Source: NORP233 sp050186825
Lineage (GTDB): Bacteria; Planctomycetota; J058
DNA: 64,000 bases
Assembly (NCBI GenBank): GCA_050186825.1
Contig: JBFWYD010000063.1
Span: 1 to 64,000, forward strand
Reading direction: 5' to 3'
The notes beneath the pieces are model-generated. The model was given only the letters and a program-made list of their open reading frames with translations. It had not been told where the DNA came from and did not search any database. Both the position numbers and the translations under genes were made by a program. The stretch's first letter is position 1; each line of letters starts with the position of its first letter. Below are positions 17,536 to 26,610 of the stretch, one piece after another.

Positions 17536-20500
17536 TCAGCGCCCCGCGTCGATGCACACCCGCAGCCCGACCTCCTCGGCGAGCTGGTCCGCGTGGCAGT
17601 CGAAGCGCGACGAGCCCCGCGAGTTCTCGGGCGTGGTGTCCCAGCTCCCCCCGCGGCAGATGTGCACCGACGCGCCGAGGCCGCCGGTGGGCTCGGGGTC
17701 GGTGACCGGCGCGCGCGAGGCGTAGCCCTGGGGCATCCCCGCGTCCTGCACCCACTCCATCACGTTGCCGACCTGGTTCAGGGCGCCGAAGGGCCCCGCC
17801 CCCTCGGGGAAGGCGTCCACGGGCGCGGTGTAGGGGTAGCCGTCGAGGCGGTCGCGCTTGCCGCGCACGCGGGTCAGGTTGGCGCGCGTGGTCCAGGCGT
17901 AGCTCCCGCCCCAGGGCAGCGTGAGCGAGTCGGGGCCGCGGGCGGCCCACTCCCACTCGGCCTCCGTGGGGAGGCGGCCGCCGAGCCAGCGGCAGTAGGC
18001 CTGGGCCAGGTCGAGGGTCACGTTCACGGCCGGGTGGTCGTCGGGCGGGACGAAGTCCCCGATCCGCCGCGGCGGCAGCGCGCGCTTGGCCTCGCGACAG
18101 AAGCGCTCCAGCCGGGCCCAGCTCACCTCGTGCTTGCCGAGGAAGAAGCCGCGCGTGAGCCGCACCGGGTGGCTGGGCGCCTCGCGCAGGTAGCCGTCGT
18201 GGCCCATCCGGAAGCTGCCCGGCGGGACCCACACCAGGGGCGAGCCGTCCTTGGTCGCCACGTAATCGCCGGGGCGCTCCCCGGCGCGGACGGCCGCGGG
18301 CAGGGCGGGCGGGCCCTCGAGCGCAGGCCGGGCCGGCGCCGGCGCCGCGGGCCTCGGCGGCGGCGGCGCGGGGACGCTGCGGGCCGCGCGGAGCGTGCCG
18401 TGCGGCGGGGGCGAGTCTGGGGAGTGCAGCGCGCGTGCGCGCCGGCGGCCCCCGGTCCAGAGGTCCCCGCCGCCGCGGATGATCCGCGCGCTGAGGCGGG
18501 GCGAGGCCACGCGCGGCGCGCCGTCGACGGGCGCGCCCAGGTAGCCGGGGATCGCGTCGTCCTCGCACCACTCGCCCGCGCCGCCTAGCATCCACACCAC
18601 GCCGAAGGCGGTCGGGCGCGGCTCATCGACCTTGGTCTGGATCAGCGCCTGGTAGCCGCGCCCGTACTGGCCGTTGGCGTTGGGCCCCCAGCCGAAGCGG
18701 TCCTCGCGGCCTCCGCTCGCCGCGTACTCCCACTCTGCCTCGCTCGGCAGCCGCAGGCCGCCGCCCGCCCGCTGGAGCCAGGCCTGGGCCGAGTCCCAGG
18801 AGGAGCCGAGCGCCACGAGCTGCCGCTCCTCGGTAGGAGGAGGCTCGGCCCCCGTCACGAGCGCGAGCTGGCCGCGCGAGAGGCGCGTGCGCGCGATCAG
18901 GAAGGGCGGGACGGCCACGGGATGCGCCGGGGCCTCCGCGCCGACCTGGGTCGGGAGGGTCTTGGGATAGAACTGCCGGCAGTAGGCGGTCTCCGCGTCG
19001 AGCTGCTCGTAGGGCGTCCCCATCGTGAAGCGCCCGCCCGGGAGCAGGACCAGCTCCAGGTCCGCGCGCCGGTGCCGGTAGATCGCCAGGCGGTAGCTCA
19101 GCCCCTCGCACTCGAAGCGGCGGAGCTCGACGAAGACGAAGGCCTCGCCGAGGTGCATCGCGACCAGCCGGGCCGCGCGCTCCTGCTGCGCCGTGGGGGC
19201 GACACGCCAGCGCTCGCGCTCCCAGAGGGCGTCCCAGGCCAGGCGGTCCGCGGGCGGGTGGAGGACGAGCGCGAGGCGGGCCTCGTTGCCCGCGGCGTCG
19301 CGCGCGACCAGCGTCAGCGCCTGGGGCTCGCGCTCGGGCGCGGGGAGGCCAAAGGTCCCGTCGCGCGCGACCTCGAGCGGGGCGGGGCTGCGGCCCGGTC
19401 CCTGGAGCGAGAGCGAGAGCGGCCCCGCGTCGCGGACTCGGCCGGTCGCCCCGACCTCGCGCGGGTAGGCGTGACCCTCGACCAGGTCGTCGAGCTCGAG
19501 GGTGGGTGGCTGCTCGTCGCGAGTCACCTTCAACTCGAGCGCGGCGCGCGCGAGGCCGCGGCGCGCCGTGAGCTCGATCCGGCGCTCGCCCGGCCCGAGC
19601 TCGAGGGAGAGGCGGAAGGCGCCGTCCTGGCCGCAGATCACGGCGCCGAGCTCCTGATCGCCGTCGCGCGCCGCGACCTCGACCCCAGGCGCCAGCGAGC
19701 CCTCGAGCACGAGCGGGCTGCGGGACCAGCGCGGCGCGTCGGTCGGGATCCCCTGAAAGGCGATGGGGCTGAGGAGGGCGCGACCGACGGCCAGCGCGCC
19801 GAGGACGAGGGCGACGAGCGCCGCGGCCAGGGCCATGCGCGCGGGACGCCGCTGGCGCCGGCTCGTGGGGGCGCCGCGCAGGAAGGCGTCGAGCTCGTCG
19901 CGGAGCTCGAGGGCAGAGCCAGGCCGCCGGGCGGGGTCCTTGGCGAGCGCGCGCTGGAGGATGGCGAGCAAGGCGGGCGGTGCGTCGCGCGGCCACTCAG
20001 GCTCGTCGTGGATCACGGCCTGGAGCAGGGGCATCAGGCTCGCGGCCGCGAAGGGCGCTCGCCCCGTGAGCAGCGAGAGGAGGATCGCGCCGAGCCCGTA
20101 GACGTCGGCGGTGGGGGAGACGCGCCGCGCGTCGTCGAGCTGCTCCGGCGCCATGTAGGCGGGGGTCCCCAGGAGCACGCCGGTCTCGGTCAGGCTGCGC
20201 AGGTCCTCTGCCCGCGCGAGACCGAAGTCGAGGAGCACCGGGCGGCCCTGAGCGTCGAGGTGGACGTTCGCAGGCTTGAGGTCGCGATGCAGCACGCCCA
20301 CCGCGTGCGCCGCGGCCACGCCGTCCGCGAGGTCGCGGACCATCCGCGCCGCCTCGCTCGGCCGGCGCGGCCCGAGCTCGCTGAGCGCCGCGTCGAGCCC
20401 CTGGCCGTCGAGGAGCGCGGTCACGAGGTACGGCCCGCGCGGAGATCGCCCGAGCTCGTGCACGGGGAGGACGTGCGGGTGACGCACGCGCGCGAGCAAC

Positions 20501-20679
20501 TCCGCCTCGCGCTGGAAGCGGAGCAGCGCGTCGGGCGAGCGGACGAGCCCCGGGTCGAGCAGCTTGAGCGCGACCCGTCGCCCGGCGGGGTCGCGGGCCT
20601 CGTAGACGACCCCGGTGCCGCCGCGGCCGAGCTCGCAGAGGAGCTCGTAGGGGCCAATGCGCTCGGGAGGGGAGCCCAC
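17536..20679 (-). CDS. Ser/Thr kinase fused to two formylglycine-generating-enzyme (sulfatase-modifying factor)-like domains
   Basis: 1047 residues. Kinase, about 8-270: ELGRGGTGVVYEA, VALK, HRDLKPAN, DFGLAR, GTPAYMAPEQ. TM helix about 283-305, then beta-rich modules with Ig-like repeats (about 310-480). Two FGE-like domains follow in tandem: one from about 543 (VLLPGGRFTMGTPYE, LPSEAEWEYAASGG, GGAGEWCEDD) and one from about 811 (VWVPPGSFRMGHDGY, LPTEAEWEWAARG, GNVMEWVQD, CRGGSW). The catalytic cysteines of true FGE are not evident, so these are probably binding modules outside the membrane. The gene converges on the NtrC gene with a 3-bp gap. Confidence 0.92.
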   Translation of the reverse strand: MGSPPERIGPYELLCELGRGGTGVVYEARDPAGRRVALKLLDPGLVRSPDALLRFQREAELLARVRHPHVLPVHELGRSPRGPYLVTALLDGQGLDAALSELGPRRPSEAARMVRDLADGVAAAHAVGVLHRDLKPANVHLDAQGRPVLLDFGLARAEDLRSLTETGVLLGTPAYMAPEQLDDARRVSPTADVYGLGAILLSLLTGRAPFAAASLMPLLQAVIHDEPEWPRDAPPALLAILQRALAKDPARRPGSALELRDELDAFLRGAPTSRRQRRPARMALAAALVALVLGALAVGRALLSPIAFQGIPTDAPRWSRSPLVLEGSLAPGVEVAARDGDQELGAVICGQDGAFRLSLELGPGERRIELTARRGLARAALELKVTRDEQPPTLELDDLVEGHAYPREVGATGRVRDAGPLSLSLQGPGRSPAPLEVARDGTFGLPAPEREPQALTLVARDAAGNEARLALVLHPPADRLAWDALWERERWRVAPTAQQERAARLVAMHLGEAFVFVELRRFECEGLSYRLAIYRHRRADLELVLLPGGRFTMGTPYEQLDAETAYCRQFYPKTLPTQVGAEAPAHPVAVPPFLIARTRLSRGQLALVTGAEPPPTEERQLVALGSSWDSAQAWLQRAGGGLRLPSEAEWEYAASGGREDRFGWGPNANGQYGRGYQALIQTKVDEPRPTAFGVVWMLGGAGEWCEDDAIPGYLGAPVDGAPRVASPRLSARIIRGGGDLWTGGRRRARALHSPDSPPPHGTLRAARSVPAPPPPRPAAPAPARPALEGPPALPAAVRAGERPGDYVATKDGSPLVWVPPGSFRMGHDGYLREAPSHPVRLTRGFFLGKHEVSWARLERFCREAKRALPPRRIGDFVPPDDHPAVNVTLDLAQAYCRWLGGRLPTEAEWEWAARGPDSLTLPWGGSYAWTTRANLTRVRGKRDRLDGYPYTAPVDAFPEGAGPFGALNQVGNVMEWVQDAGMPQGYASRAPVTDPEPTGGLGASVHICRGGSWDTTPENSRGSSRFDCHADQLAEEVGLRVCIDAGR

Positions 20680-20685
20680 GGGTGG

Positions 20686-20691
20686 AAGGTA
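20686..20691 (-). promoter_or_regulatory. -10 box (TACCTT), leaderless promoter of the kinase-FGE gene
   Basis: On the minus strand TACCTT is followed by 6 nt and then the GTG start at 20679. Confidence 0.35.
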
Positions 20692-20842
20692 GCAGGCGGC
20701 GTGTGGGGGAGGGAGCGGGGCCGGTTCGCGTGTGCGGCAGTGGGGAGCGCCTGCCGCGGCAGGGACCGGTTCGTGTTGTGTTACGGCAGATGTCGGTGCG
20801 CTGTGCTGTGATCAGTCTGCAGGGCGCCCCGAGCGTCTGCGG

Positions 20843-21310
20843 CGCGACCCGCACAGGCACGGGCCGTGCGGTCGGGGTGTGCCGTACCGCACAGGCACGG
20901 GCCAAGCGGTCGGGCTGTGCCGTACCGCACGGGCACGAGCCGCGCGGTCGAGCTGTGCCGTACGGCACGGGCACGAGCCGCGCGGTCGGGCTGTGCCGTA
21001 CCGCACAGGCAAGGGCCGCGCGGCCGGGCTCTGCCGTACCGCACGGGCACGGGCCGCGCGGTTGGGCTCTGCCGTACGGCGCAGGCAAGGGCGTGCGGTT
21101 GGGCTCTGCCGTACGGCACGGGCACGGGCCGCGCGGTTGGGCTCTGCCGTACGGCGCAGGCAAGGGCGTGCGGTTGGGCTCTGCCGTACGGCACGGGCAC
21201 GGGCCGCGCGGTTGGGCTCTGCCGTACGGCGCAGGCAAGGGCGTGCGGTTGGGCTCTGCCGCACGGCGCAGGGCCCCGCTGCCGGCCCGACTCTGCCGTA
21301 CGGCGCAGGG
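20843..21310. repeat. 38-bp tandem array with palindrome TGCCGTACGGCA, upstream of the sirtuin gene
   Basis: Ten well-conserved units of 37 or 38 bp start at 20879, 20917, 20955, 20993, 21031, 21069, 21106, 21144, 21181 and 21219. One degenerate unit precedes them and two follow. Each begins with [GC]TGCCGTACSGC, a perfect 12-bp palindrome in the best copies, then a GGCACGGGCCGCGCGG segment and TTGGGCT or TCGGGCT. The last six units alternate 38/37 bp, forming a 75-bp higher-order repeat. The array fills most of the 703-bp gap between the divergent kinase-FGE and sirtuin genes. Apart from it I see only a short AT-richer stretch (20770-20820). Confidence 0.9.
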
Positions 21311-21382
21311 CCCCAGCAGGCGCTGCTCCCGCTCAGAGCCCGTGCCCTGGCGACGGACAGCGCGCGCTGCCAGCCTGCGCCC

Positions 21383-22138
21383 ATGAGCATCTACGGGGTC
21401 CGCGACGCACTCCTGGAGTCGAAGCGGGCGATCGCGTTCACGGGGGCGGGAGTCTCGGTCGCGAGCGGAATCCCGGACTTCCGCAGTCGCGAGGGGATCT
21501 GGGCGCGCTACCCGCCGGAGGAGTTCGGGACGATCGAGGCCTTCGTGGCCGATCCCGTCAGGTGGTGGGAGTTCTTCCGGGCCCTGGCGACGAGCTTCGC
21601 TGCGGTCGCCCCGAACCCGGCGCACCAGGCCCTGGCCGAGCTCGAGCGGCTGGGCTGCTTGCAGACCGTGGTCACGCAGAACATCGATCGGCTGCACCAG
21701 CGCGCCGGGAGCGCGCACGTGATCGAGCTCCACGGCAGCTCCGAGCGGCTGAAGTGCCTGACCTGCGAGAAGGTGATCCCCACGCCCGCGCCCCAGGAGG
21801 GGCCCCTGCCTCGCTGCCAGACCTGCGCGGAGGTCCTCAAGCCCGACGTGGTCCTGTTCGGAGAGCTGCTCCCGCTCGCGCCCCTGGAGGAGGCGCAGGC
21901 GCTCGCGCGCGGTAGCGACCTCTGCCTGGTCGTCGGCACGTCCGCGGTCGTCTATCCGGCGGCCTCGATCCCCGAGCTGGTCCAGCGGCATGGCGGCACG
22001 GTGTGCCAGATCAACCGCGAGACCACGGACCTGACCCACCTCGGCTACGTGCGCTGGTTCGTGCAGGGCGACGCCGAGGAGGTCCTGCCGCGGCTGGTGG
22101 AGTTGGTCCGAGCGGCGCGGACTTCGACCCCTGGGTGA
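21383..22138 (+). CDS. NAD-dependent protein deacylase, sirtuin family
   Basis: 251 residues, normal length for a bacterial class III/U sirtuin. It has the NAD site GAGVSVASGIPDFRS, the TQNIDRLHQRAG motif with the invariant Asn-Asp, catalytic His in ELHGS, a zinc module with two Cys-x2-Cys pairs (CLTC and CQTC), and GTSAVVYPAA. It would remove acyl groups from lysines using NAD. No ribosome site is visible before the ATG. The 38-bp array directly upstream may control it. It converges on an acyl-CoA synthetase gene, whose product makes potential acyl donors. Confidence 0.93.
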   Translation: MSIYGVRDALLESKRAIAFTGAGVSVASGIPDFRSREGIWARYPPEEFGTIEAFVADPVRWWEFFRALATSFAAVAPNPAHQALAELERLGCLQTVVTQNIDRLHQRAGSAHVIELHGSSERLKCLTCEKVIPTPAPQEGPLPRCQTCAEVLKPDVVLFGELLPLAPLEEAQALARGSDLCLVVGTSAVVYPAASIPELVQRHGGTVCQINRETTDLTHLGYVRWFVQGDAEEVLPRLVELVRAARTSTPG

Positions 22139-22227
22139 CCGGTGCTACGCGTCGGACGGGTGGCTTGACGCGCATCGAGCTCGCCGGGCTGGGCGGGATC
22201 GAGGAATTGCCAGCGCACGCCGGCTGA

Positions 22228-24348
22228 CTACTCCCCCAACCGCACGCGGGCGTCGAGGGCCAGGACGCCGTGGCCCTGGTCGAAGACGGCGAGGGGGTTG
22301 ACCTCGAGCTCCTCGACGCGGGGGCAACGCTCGAGGAGGGCGGCCAGGCGTTGCAAGACATCCTCGACGGCATCAAGGTCGGCGGGGGGCTCGCCGCGAT
22401 GACCAGTCAGCAGCGCGTGGCCGCGGAGCTCGCGGGGCATGGTGTGGGCGTCGTGGTCGCTCAGGGGGAGGACTCGCAGCGAGACGTCGCGCAGGGCCTC
22501 GGTGTGGACGCCGCCCAGGCCGCACAGGACGAGGGGGCCGACGGCGGCGTCGTGGCGGCCGCCCACGATCAGCTCGCGACCGCCGCGGCGCTGGGCCTGG
22601 AGCAGGAAGCGGGCCGCGGCGGGGTCGAGGCGCGCGCCGCGGACCCGCTCGAGCATCTGGTCCGCGGCGTCCTGGACCTCGGCGGCGGTGTTCAGGTTCA
22701 GGCGCACGCCGCCGAGCTCGCTCTTGTGGAGGGCGCCGGGGTGGTCGAGCTTGAGCACCACGGGCCAGCCGAACTCGGGCGCGCGGGTGGCGGCCTCGGT
22801 GGAGGTCGCCGCCTCGGCCCAGGGCGGGACGGGGATCCCGGCGGCCTCGATCAGCGACAGGGCGCGGGCGGCCGGGAGCCAACCAGCCTCGCTCCCCTCG
22901 AGGGCGCGGGCCACGGCCGCCTCGTCGAGCTGACCCGTCCACGGGCTGCCCTGGGGCTGCTCCAGCCAGCGGCGGAAGCGGGTCATGGTGCCCAGGGCCT
23001 GGGCCGCGCCCTCGGGGAAGTCGTAGAGCGGGATCCCGGCGGTGGCGAGGACCTCGCGGGCCTCGGGGACGCGGCCGCCCATGAAGCAGGCCAGGACGGG
23101 CTTGCCCTGGGCGCCGACGCGGCGGGCGAGCTCCACGCTCTTGACCACCTCGTGGGCCACGGCGGCCACGTCGTGGGTGCCGGGGCCGACGTAGATCGGC
23201 AGGAGGGCGTCCACGCCGGGGTCGGCCAGGAGCGCGGCCACGCAGGCGCCGTAGGCGGCGGCGCCCGCGGTGGCGATCGCGTCCACGGGGTTCGCGACCG
23301 ACGCCTCGGCGGGGAGCACGGCGCGCATCGCGGCGGTGGTCTGCTCGGAGAGGACCGCCATGCTCAGGCCGTAGGCCGTGGCCGCGTCGGCGGCCATGAT
23401 CCCGGGGCCCCCGGCGTTGGTCAGGATCGCCACCCGCCGCCCGCGCGGGACGGGCTGGCTGGAGAAGGCCCGGGCCGCGTCGAACAGGCCCTCGACGCGG
23501 GTCACGCGCAGCACGCCGCACTGGGCCAGGAACGCGCTCATGGCCTCGTCGACGCCGGCCAGGGCGCCCGTGTGCGAGGCCGAGGCGCGCGCGCCCGCGG
23601 CGCTCCGGCCGCTCTTGACCAGCAGGACCGGCTTGCCGGCGCGCGTGATCCGACGCGCGTGCGCGGCGAAGGCGGCCGGGTCGGCCAGGCTCTCGAGGTA
23701 GAGCAGGATCACCTTGGTGCGCGGGTCGTCGCCCCACCAGGCGAGCAGGTCGGCGCCGTCCACGTCGGCCTTGTTGCCCAGGCTGACGAAGGCCGAGAGG
23801 CCGAGCCCCTGCTCCTGGGCCCGCGCCAGGAACACCTCGCCGAGCGCGCCCGACTGGCTGGCGAAGGCCACGTTGCCCGCGCGCGGGAGCACGGCCGCGA
23901 AGCTAGCGTTGAGGCGGACCTCGGGGTCGCTCGCGATCACGCCCATGCAGTTGGGCCCGACCACCCGGATCCCGTGGCGCGCGGCCGCGGCCTGGAGGTC
24001 CTGCTCGCGGGTCCGCCCCGCGCCGCCGCTCTCCTTGAAGCCCGCCGTGATCACCACGCAGGCGCGCACGCCCTTGCGCCCGCAGGCCTCGAGCGCGTCG
24101 AGCACCAGGGGCGCCGGGACGACCAGGACCACCAGGTCGACCTCGTCGGGGACGGCGTCGAGGTCCGGGTAGGCGCGGATCCCGCGCACCGAGCGGGCCT
24201 GGGGGTTGATCGGGAACACGGGGCCGGTGAACCCGAACTCGACCAGGTTCTTGACCACCAGGTGGCCGATCGCGTCCTCGCGCCGGCTGGCGCCGATCAC
24301 CGCCACCGAGCGGGGACGGAACAGGGGGAGCAGGTCGGGCTCGGGCAT
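22228..24348 (-). CDS. Acetyl/acyl-CoA synthetase (ADP-forming), fused alpha and beta subunits
   Basis: 706 residues. The N-terminal CoA-binding Rossmann domain (SVAVIGASRREDAIGH) is followed by succinyl-CoA-ligase-like domains containing GPNCMG, SQSGALGE and the phospho-histidine segment ASHTGALAG. The C-terminal part is an ATP-grasp domain (WPVVLKLDHPGALHKSELGG, GLGGVHTE, EVNPLAV). It interconverts acyl-CoA + ADP + Pi and acid + CoA + ATP. The His is kept and no GNAT domain is attached, so it is an enzyme rather than a Pat-type lysine acetyltransferase. Its ATG overlaps the stop of the upstream vWA gene (TGATG), so it is the last gene of a three-gene leftward operon. Confidence 0.92.
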   Translation of the reverse strand: MPEPDLLPLFRPRSVAVIGASRREDAIGHLVVKNLVEFGFTGPVFPINPQARSVRGIRAYPDLDAVPDEVDLVVLVVPAPLVLDALEACGRKGVRACVVITAGFKESGGAGRTREQDLQAAAARHGIRVVGPNCMGVIASDPEVRLNASFAAVLPRAGNVAFASQSGALGEVFLARAQEQGLGLSAFVSLGNKADVDGADLLAWWGDDPRTKVILLYLESLADPAAFAAHARRITRAGKPVLLVKSGRSAAGARASASHTGALAGVDEAMSAFLAQCGVLRVTRVEGLFDAARAFSSQPVPRGRRVAILTNAGGPGIMAADAATAYGLSMAVLSEQTTAAMRAVLPAEASVANPVDAIATAGAAAYGACVAALLADPGVDALLPIYVGPGTHDVAAVAHEVVKSVELARRVGAQGKPVLACFMGGRVPEAREVLATAGIPLYDFPEGAAQALGTMTRFRRWLEQPQGSPWTGQLDEAAVARALEGSEAGWLPAARALSLIEAAGIPVPPWAEAATSTEAATRAPEFGWPVVLKLDHPGALHKSELGGVRLNLNTAAEVQDAADQMLERVRGARLDPAAARFLLQAQRRGGRELIVGGRHDAAVGPLVLCGLGGVHTEALRDVSLRVLPLSDHDAHTMPRELRGHALLTGHRGEPPADLDAVEDVLQRLAALLERCPRVEELEVNPLAVFDQGHGVLALDARVRLGE

Positions 24349-26597
24349 CAGCGCGCGTCCATCATCGCGTTCAGGTCGTGGAACAGCGGCTGGCCGTTCT
24401 GCTCCGTGGCGAGGTCGCGCATGAAGTCTCCCAGGACCAGCGCCTCGACGACATCGGACTTGAGCTTGAGCTCGGTCGCGATCTTGCGCAGCGCGGCGTC
24501 CTTGACGTCCTTCTTGGTCTGCTGGTCGCCGCTCAGGTCCAGCCACAGCTCCTTGAAGCGGGCGCGGACCTGGGCCTGGTGCTCGCTCGTGGCGCCGAGG
24601 TCCGCGGGGTTGATCAGGAAGCCGTAGGTGTGGATCGCCACCCCGGGCGGCCGCCACAGCCGCTCGACCGCCCCCAGGATCGCGCGCTCGTTCACGTTCC
24701 CCACGGTGGGCAGCCCGTCGGACAGGAACACCAGGGACTGGGCCCCGTGGGTCTTGGCGAACTCGAGGCCGGCCTTGAGCGCGGCGCTGGTGTTCGTCAT
24801 GTCCTCGGCGGGCGGCCACAGCTCGCGGTTGAGCCAGTCCAAGGCGCTCTGCTTGTTGAAGAGGTTGGCGGGCATCAGCTTGGGGGCCCAGGCCGGGAGG
24901 ACCTTGGTCGCGAAGGGGATCAGGGTGAACTTCTGCTCGCGTCCGAGCGCGTTCACGAACTCGACCAGCTGCTCGCGGCAGAGCTCGAGCCGGTTCACCG
25001 GCCGGCCCGGGTCGGTGTTGCTGACCATGGATCCCGAGACGTCCACCACCACGACCACGTCGCCCGCGGGCGGGGCGATCAGCGGCTCGGGCGGGCAGTC
25101 GAGGCGATCGAAGGTGTAGGGCCCGTCGCTGCGCACGTAGTCCCAGGTCTCGCGCGACCCGTAGACCGCCTCGCCGACCTCGTCGTCGCTGAGGGTCGCC
25201 CCCGCGGCGAAGGGCAGGCGGTCGGGCTCGTAGAACAGGAACTCGTTGCGGCGGTTGGTCCGGCTCTTCTTGTCGGTCTTGATCTTGAGGTAGTGGGCCC
25301 CGCAGCCCAGCGTGCGCCGCTCGGGATCGACGAAGGCCCCCTTCGCCACGCCGCGCTGGCGCTCCAGCTTCGCGGCGCGCTGGGTGGGGCCCCACGCGCC
25401 GAGCTCCTGCTTCGCGACCTCCTTGTAGGCCTTGTTGGCGCTCTTCGCCGTGGCGGTGATCTTCTTGCGGAGCGCGCGGGAGGCGAGCGGCGGCGCGACC
25501 TGGTCGATCAGCGCCAGCTCGTAGAAGCGGTAGACCGCCGCCCAGGCCGCCACGTCGTCCCAGCTCGTGGCCGCGAGCGGGGTCCGCAGCCGGAGCTGCG
25601 CGATCTTCTGGAAGCCGGCGAAGCCCTCGCCCTCGGGCACGCCCACCCAGTCCTCGACCATCCGCGCGTCGAGCTCCGCCTTCTTGGGTGTGCCCTGCTT
25701 GATCAGGTGCTGGCGGCAGTCGAGGGCGGACTGGGCCCAGGCCGCCTGGTCGCCCACCAGCAGGTGGAGGATGTTCTCGGCGCGCCGCCGCGAGAGCCCG
25801 AGGTTGTCGTAGCCCTTGTCCTCGCCCGTGGCGTCGGTGTGGCCCGTGATCAGCAGCCGCTCCTTGGGGTGCCCCTCCAGGTACTCCAGCACCAGGGCCA
25901 GGACCGGCAGGCCCTCGGGCAGGATCAGGTGGCTGTCGTGGTTGAACTGGAGCTGCTTGCACTCCAGCCGCCGGCACCAGCCCTTCTCCAGCGGGTCGGT
26001 CAGGAGCACCCGCCGCTTCTTCTTGAGCGCCTCGAAGCCGACCTTGCCCGCGTGGCCCCGCTGGGTGGCCTCGCCAATGTCCACCACGCGCAGCTCCGGG
26101 AAGGAGGCGTCGAGCGCGCCCTCGCCCGAGACGAAGAGCAGGCGCACGTCGAAGCGCCCCTCCTGGAGCTTGGGCGCGGTCTCCTGCGGGACCTCGAGCT
26201 CGGCCTCCTCCATCGACCGCAGCTCGTACTCCGGCGTGAGCGTGAGCGTCAGCTTGGCGGGGTCGCTGGCCCACTTGTCGGGGAACAGCCGCACGAACAC
26301 GACCTGGTCGGGCGGCGGCTGCTTGCCGGCGGCCTGGTAGTCGCGGACGCGCTGCTTGGGGACCACGAGCAGGCGCTCGGCCTCGCTGGTCACGACCTTG
26401 GCGTAGCTGGCGCCGGCCGCGAGCGGGGTCGAGCCTTCGCCGCGCAGGACCTCGAAGCGACGCTTGGAGGTCATCTGCAAGGTGCGGGTCTGGGTGGGGT
26501 CGATCGTCCAGGCCAGCTTCTCGGTCTGGCAGTTGGGGCACACCCGGACGTCGTCCGCGAGCGCCTCGGTGTTGCAGGTCGCGCAGTCCCAGGGCAC
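24348..26597 (-). CDS. Zinc ribbon - OmpA-like - vWA domain protein (paralog B)
   Basis: 749 residues, no signal peptide or TM helix. A zinc ribbon (CATC at 5-8, CPNC at 20-23) begins the protein. Residues of about 235-310 form an OmpA-C-like domain (FNHDSHLILPEG, GHTDATGEDKGYDNLGLSRRRAENI). After a 150-residue helical insert comes a second half (RTLGCGAHYLKI, RRNEFLFYEPDRLPF). This split arrangement resembles cytosolic OmpA-like proteins I recall near type VI secretion VgrG genes. A vWA domain with an intact MIDAS (DVSGSM, then DMTNTS and LSDGLPT) follows at about 520-690. The start is GTG, 13 bp after paralog A. Confidence 0.85.
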   Translation of the reverse strand: MPWDCATCNTEALADDVRVCPNCQTEKLAWTIDPTQTRTLQMTSKRRFEVLRGEGSTPLAAGASYAKVVTSEAERLLVVPKQRVRDYQAAGKQPPPDQVVFVRLFPDKWASDPAKLTLTLTPEYELRSMEEAELEVPQETAPKLQEGRFDVRLLFVSGEGALDASFPELRVVDIGEATQRGHAGKVGFEALKKKRRVLLTDPLEKGWCRRLECKQLQFNHDSHLILPEGLPVLALVLEYLEGHPKERLLITGHTDATGEDKGYDNLGLSRRRAENILHLLVGDQAAWAQSALDCRQHLIKQGTPKKAELDARMVEDWVGVPEGEGFAGFQKIAQLRLRTPLAATSWDDVAAWAAVYRFYELALIDQVAPPLASRALRKKITATAKSANKAYKEVAKQELGAWGPTQRAAKLERQRGVAKGAFVDPERRTLGCGAHYLKIKTDKKSRTNRRNEFLFYEPDRLPFAAGATLSDDEVGEAVYGSRETWDYVRSDGPYTFDRLDCPPEPLIAPPAGDVVVVVDVSGSMVSNTDPGRPVNRLELCREQLVEFVNALGREQKFTLIPFATKVLPAWAPKLMPANLFNKQSALDWLNRELWPPAEDMTNTSAALKAGLEFAKTHGAQSLVFLSDGLPTVGNVNERAILGAVERLWRPPGVAIHTYGFLINPADLGATSEHQAQVRARFKELWLDLSGDQQTKKDVKDAALRKIATELKLKSDVVEALVLGDFMRDLATEQNGQPLFHDLNAMMDAR

Positions 26598-26610
26598 GGG
26601 CGCGGCCTGC

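Noticed and set aside
20843..21310. CRISPR array
   Set aside because: The units are contiguous 37/38-bp repeats with no unique spacers between conserved repeats, and no cas genes are nearby.
20812..21310. Arg/Ala/Gly-rich repeat proteins read from the 38-bp array on either strand
   Set aside because: Units of 37 and 38 bp shift the frame, all six frames look alike, and no start site or homology supports translation.
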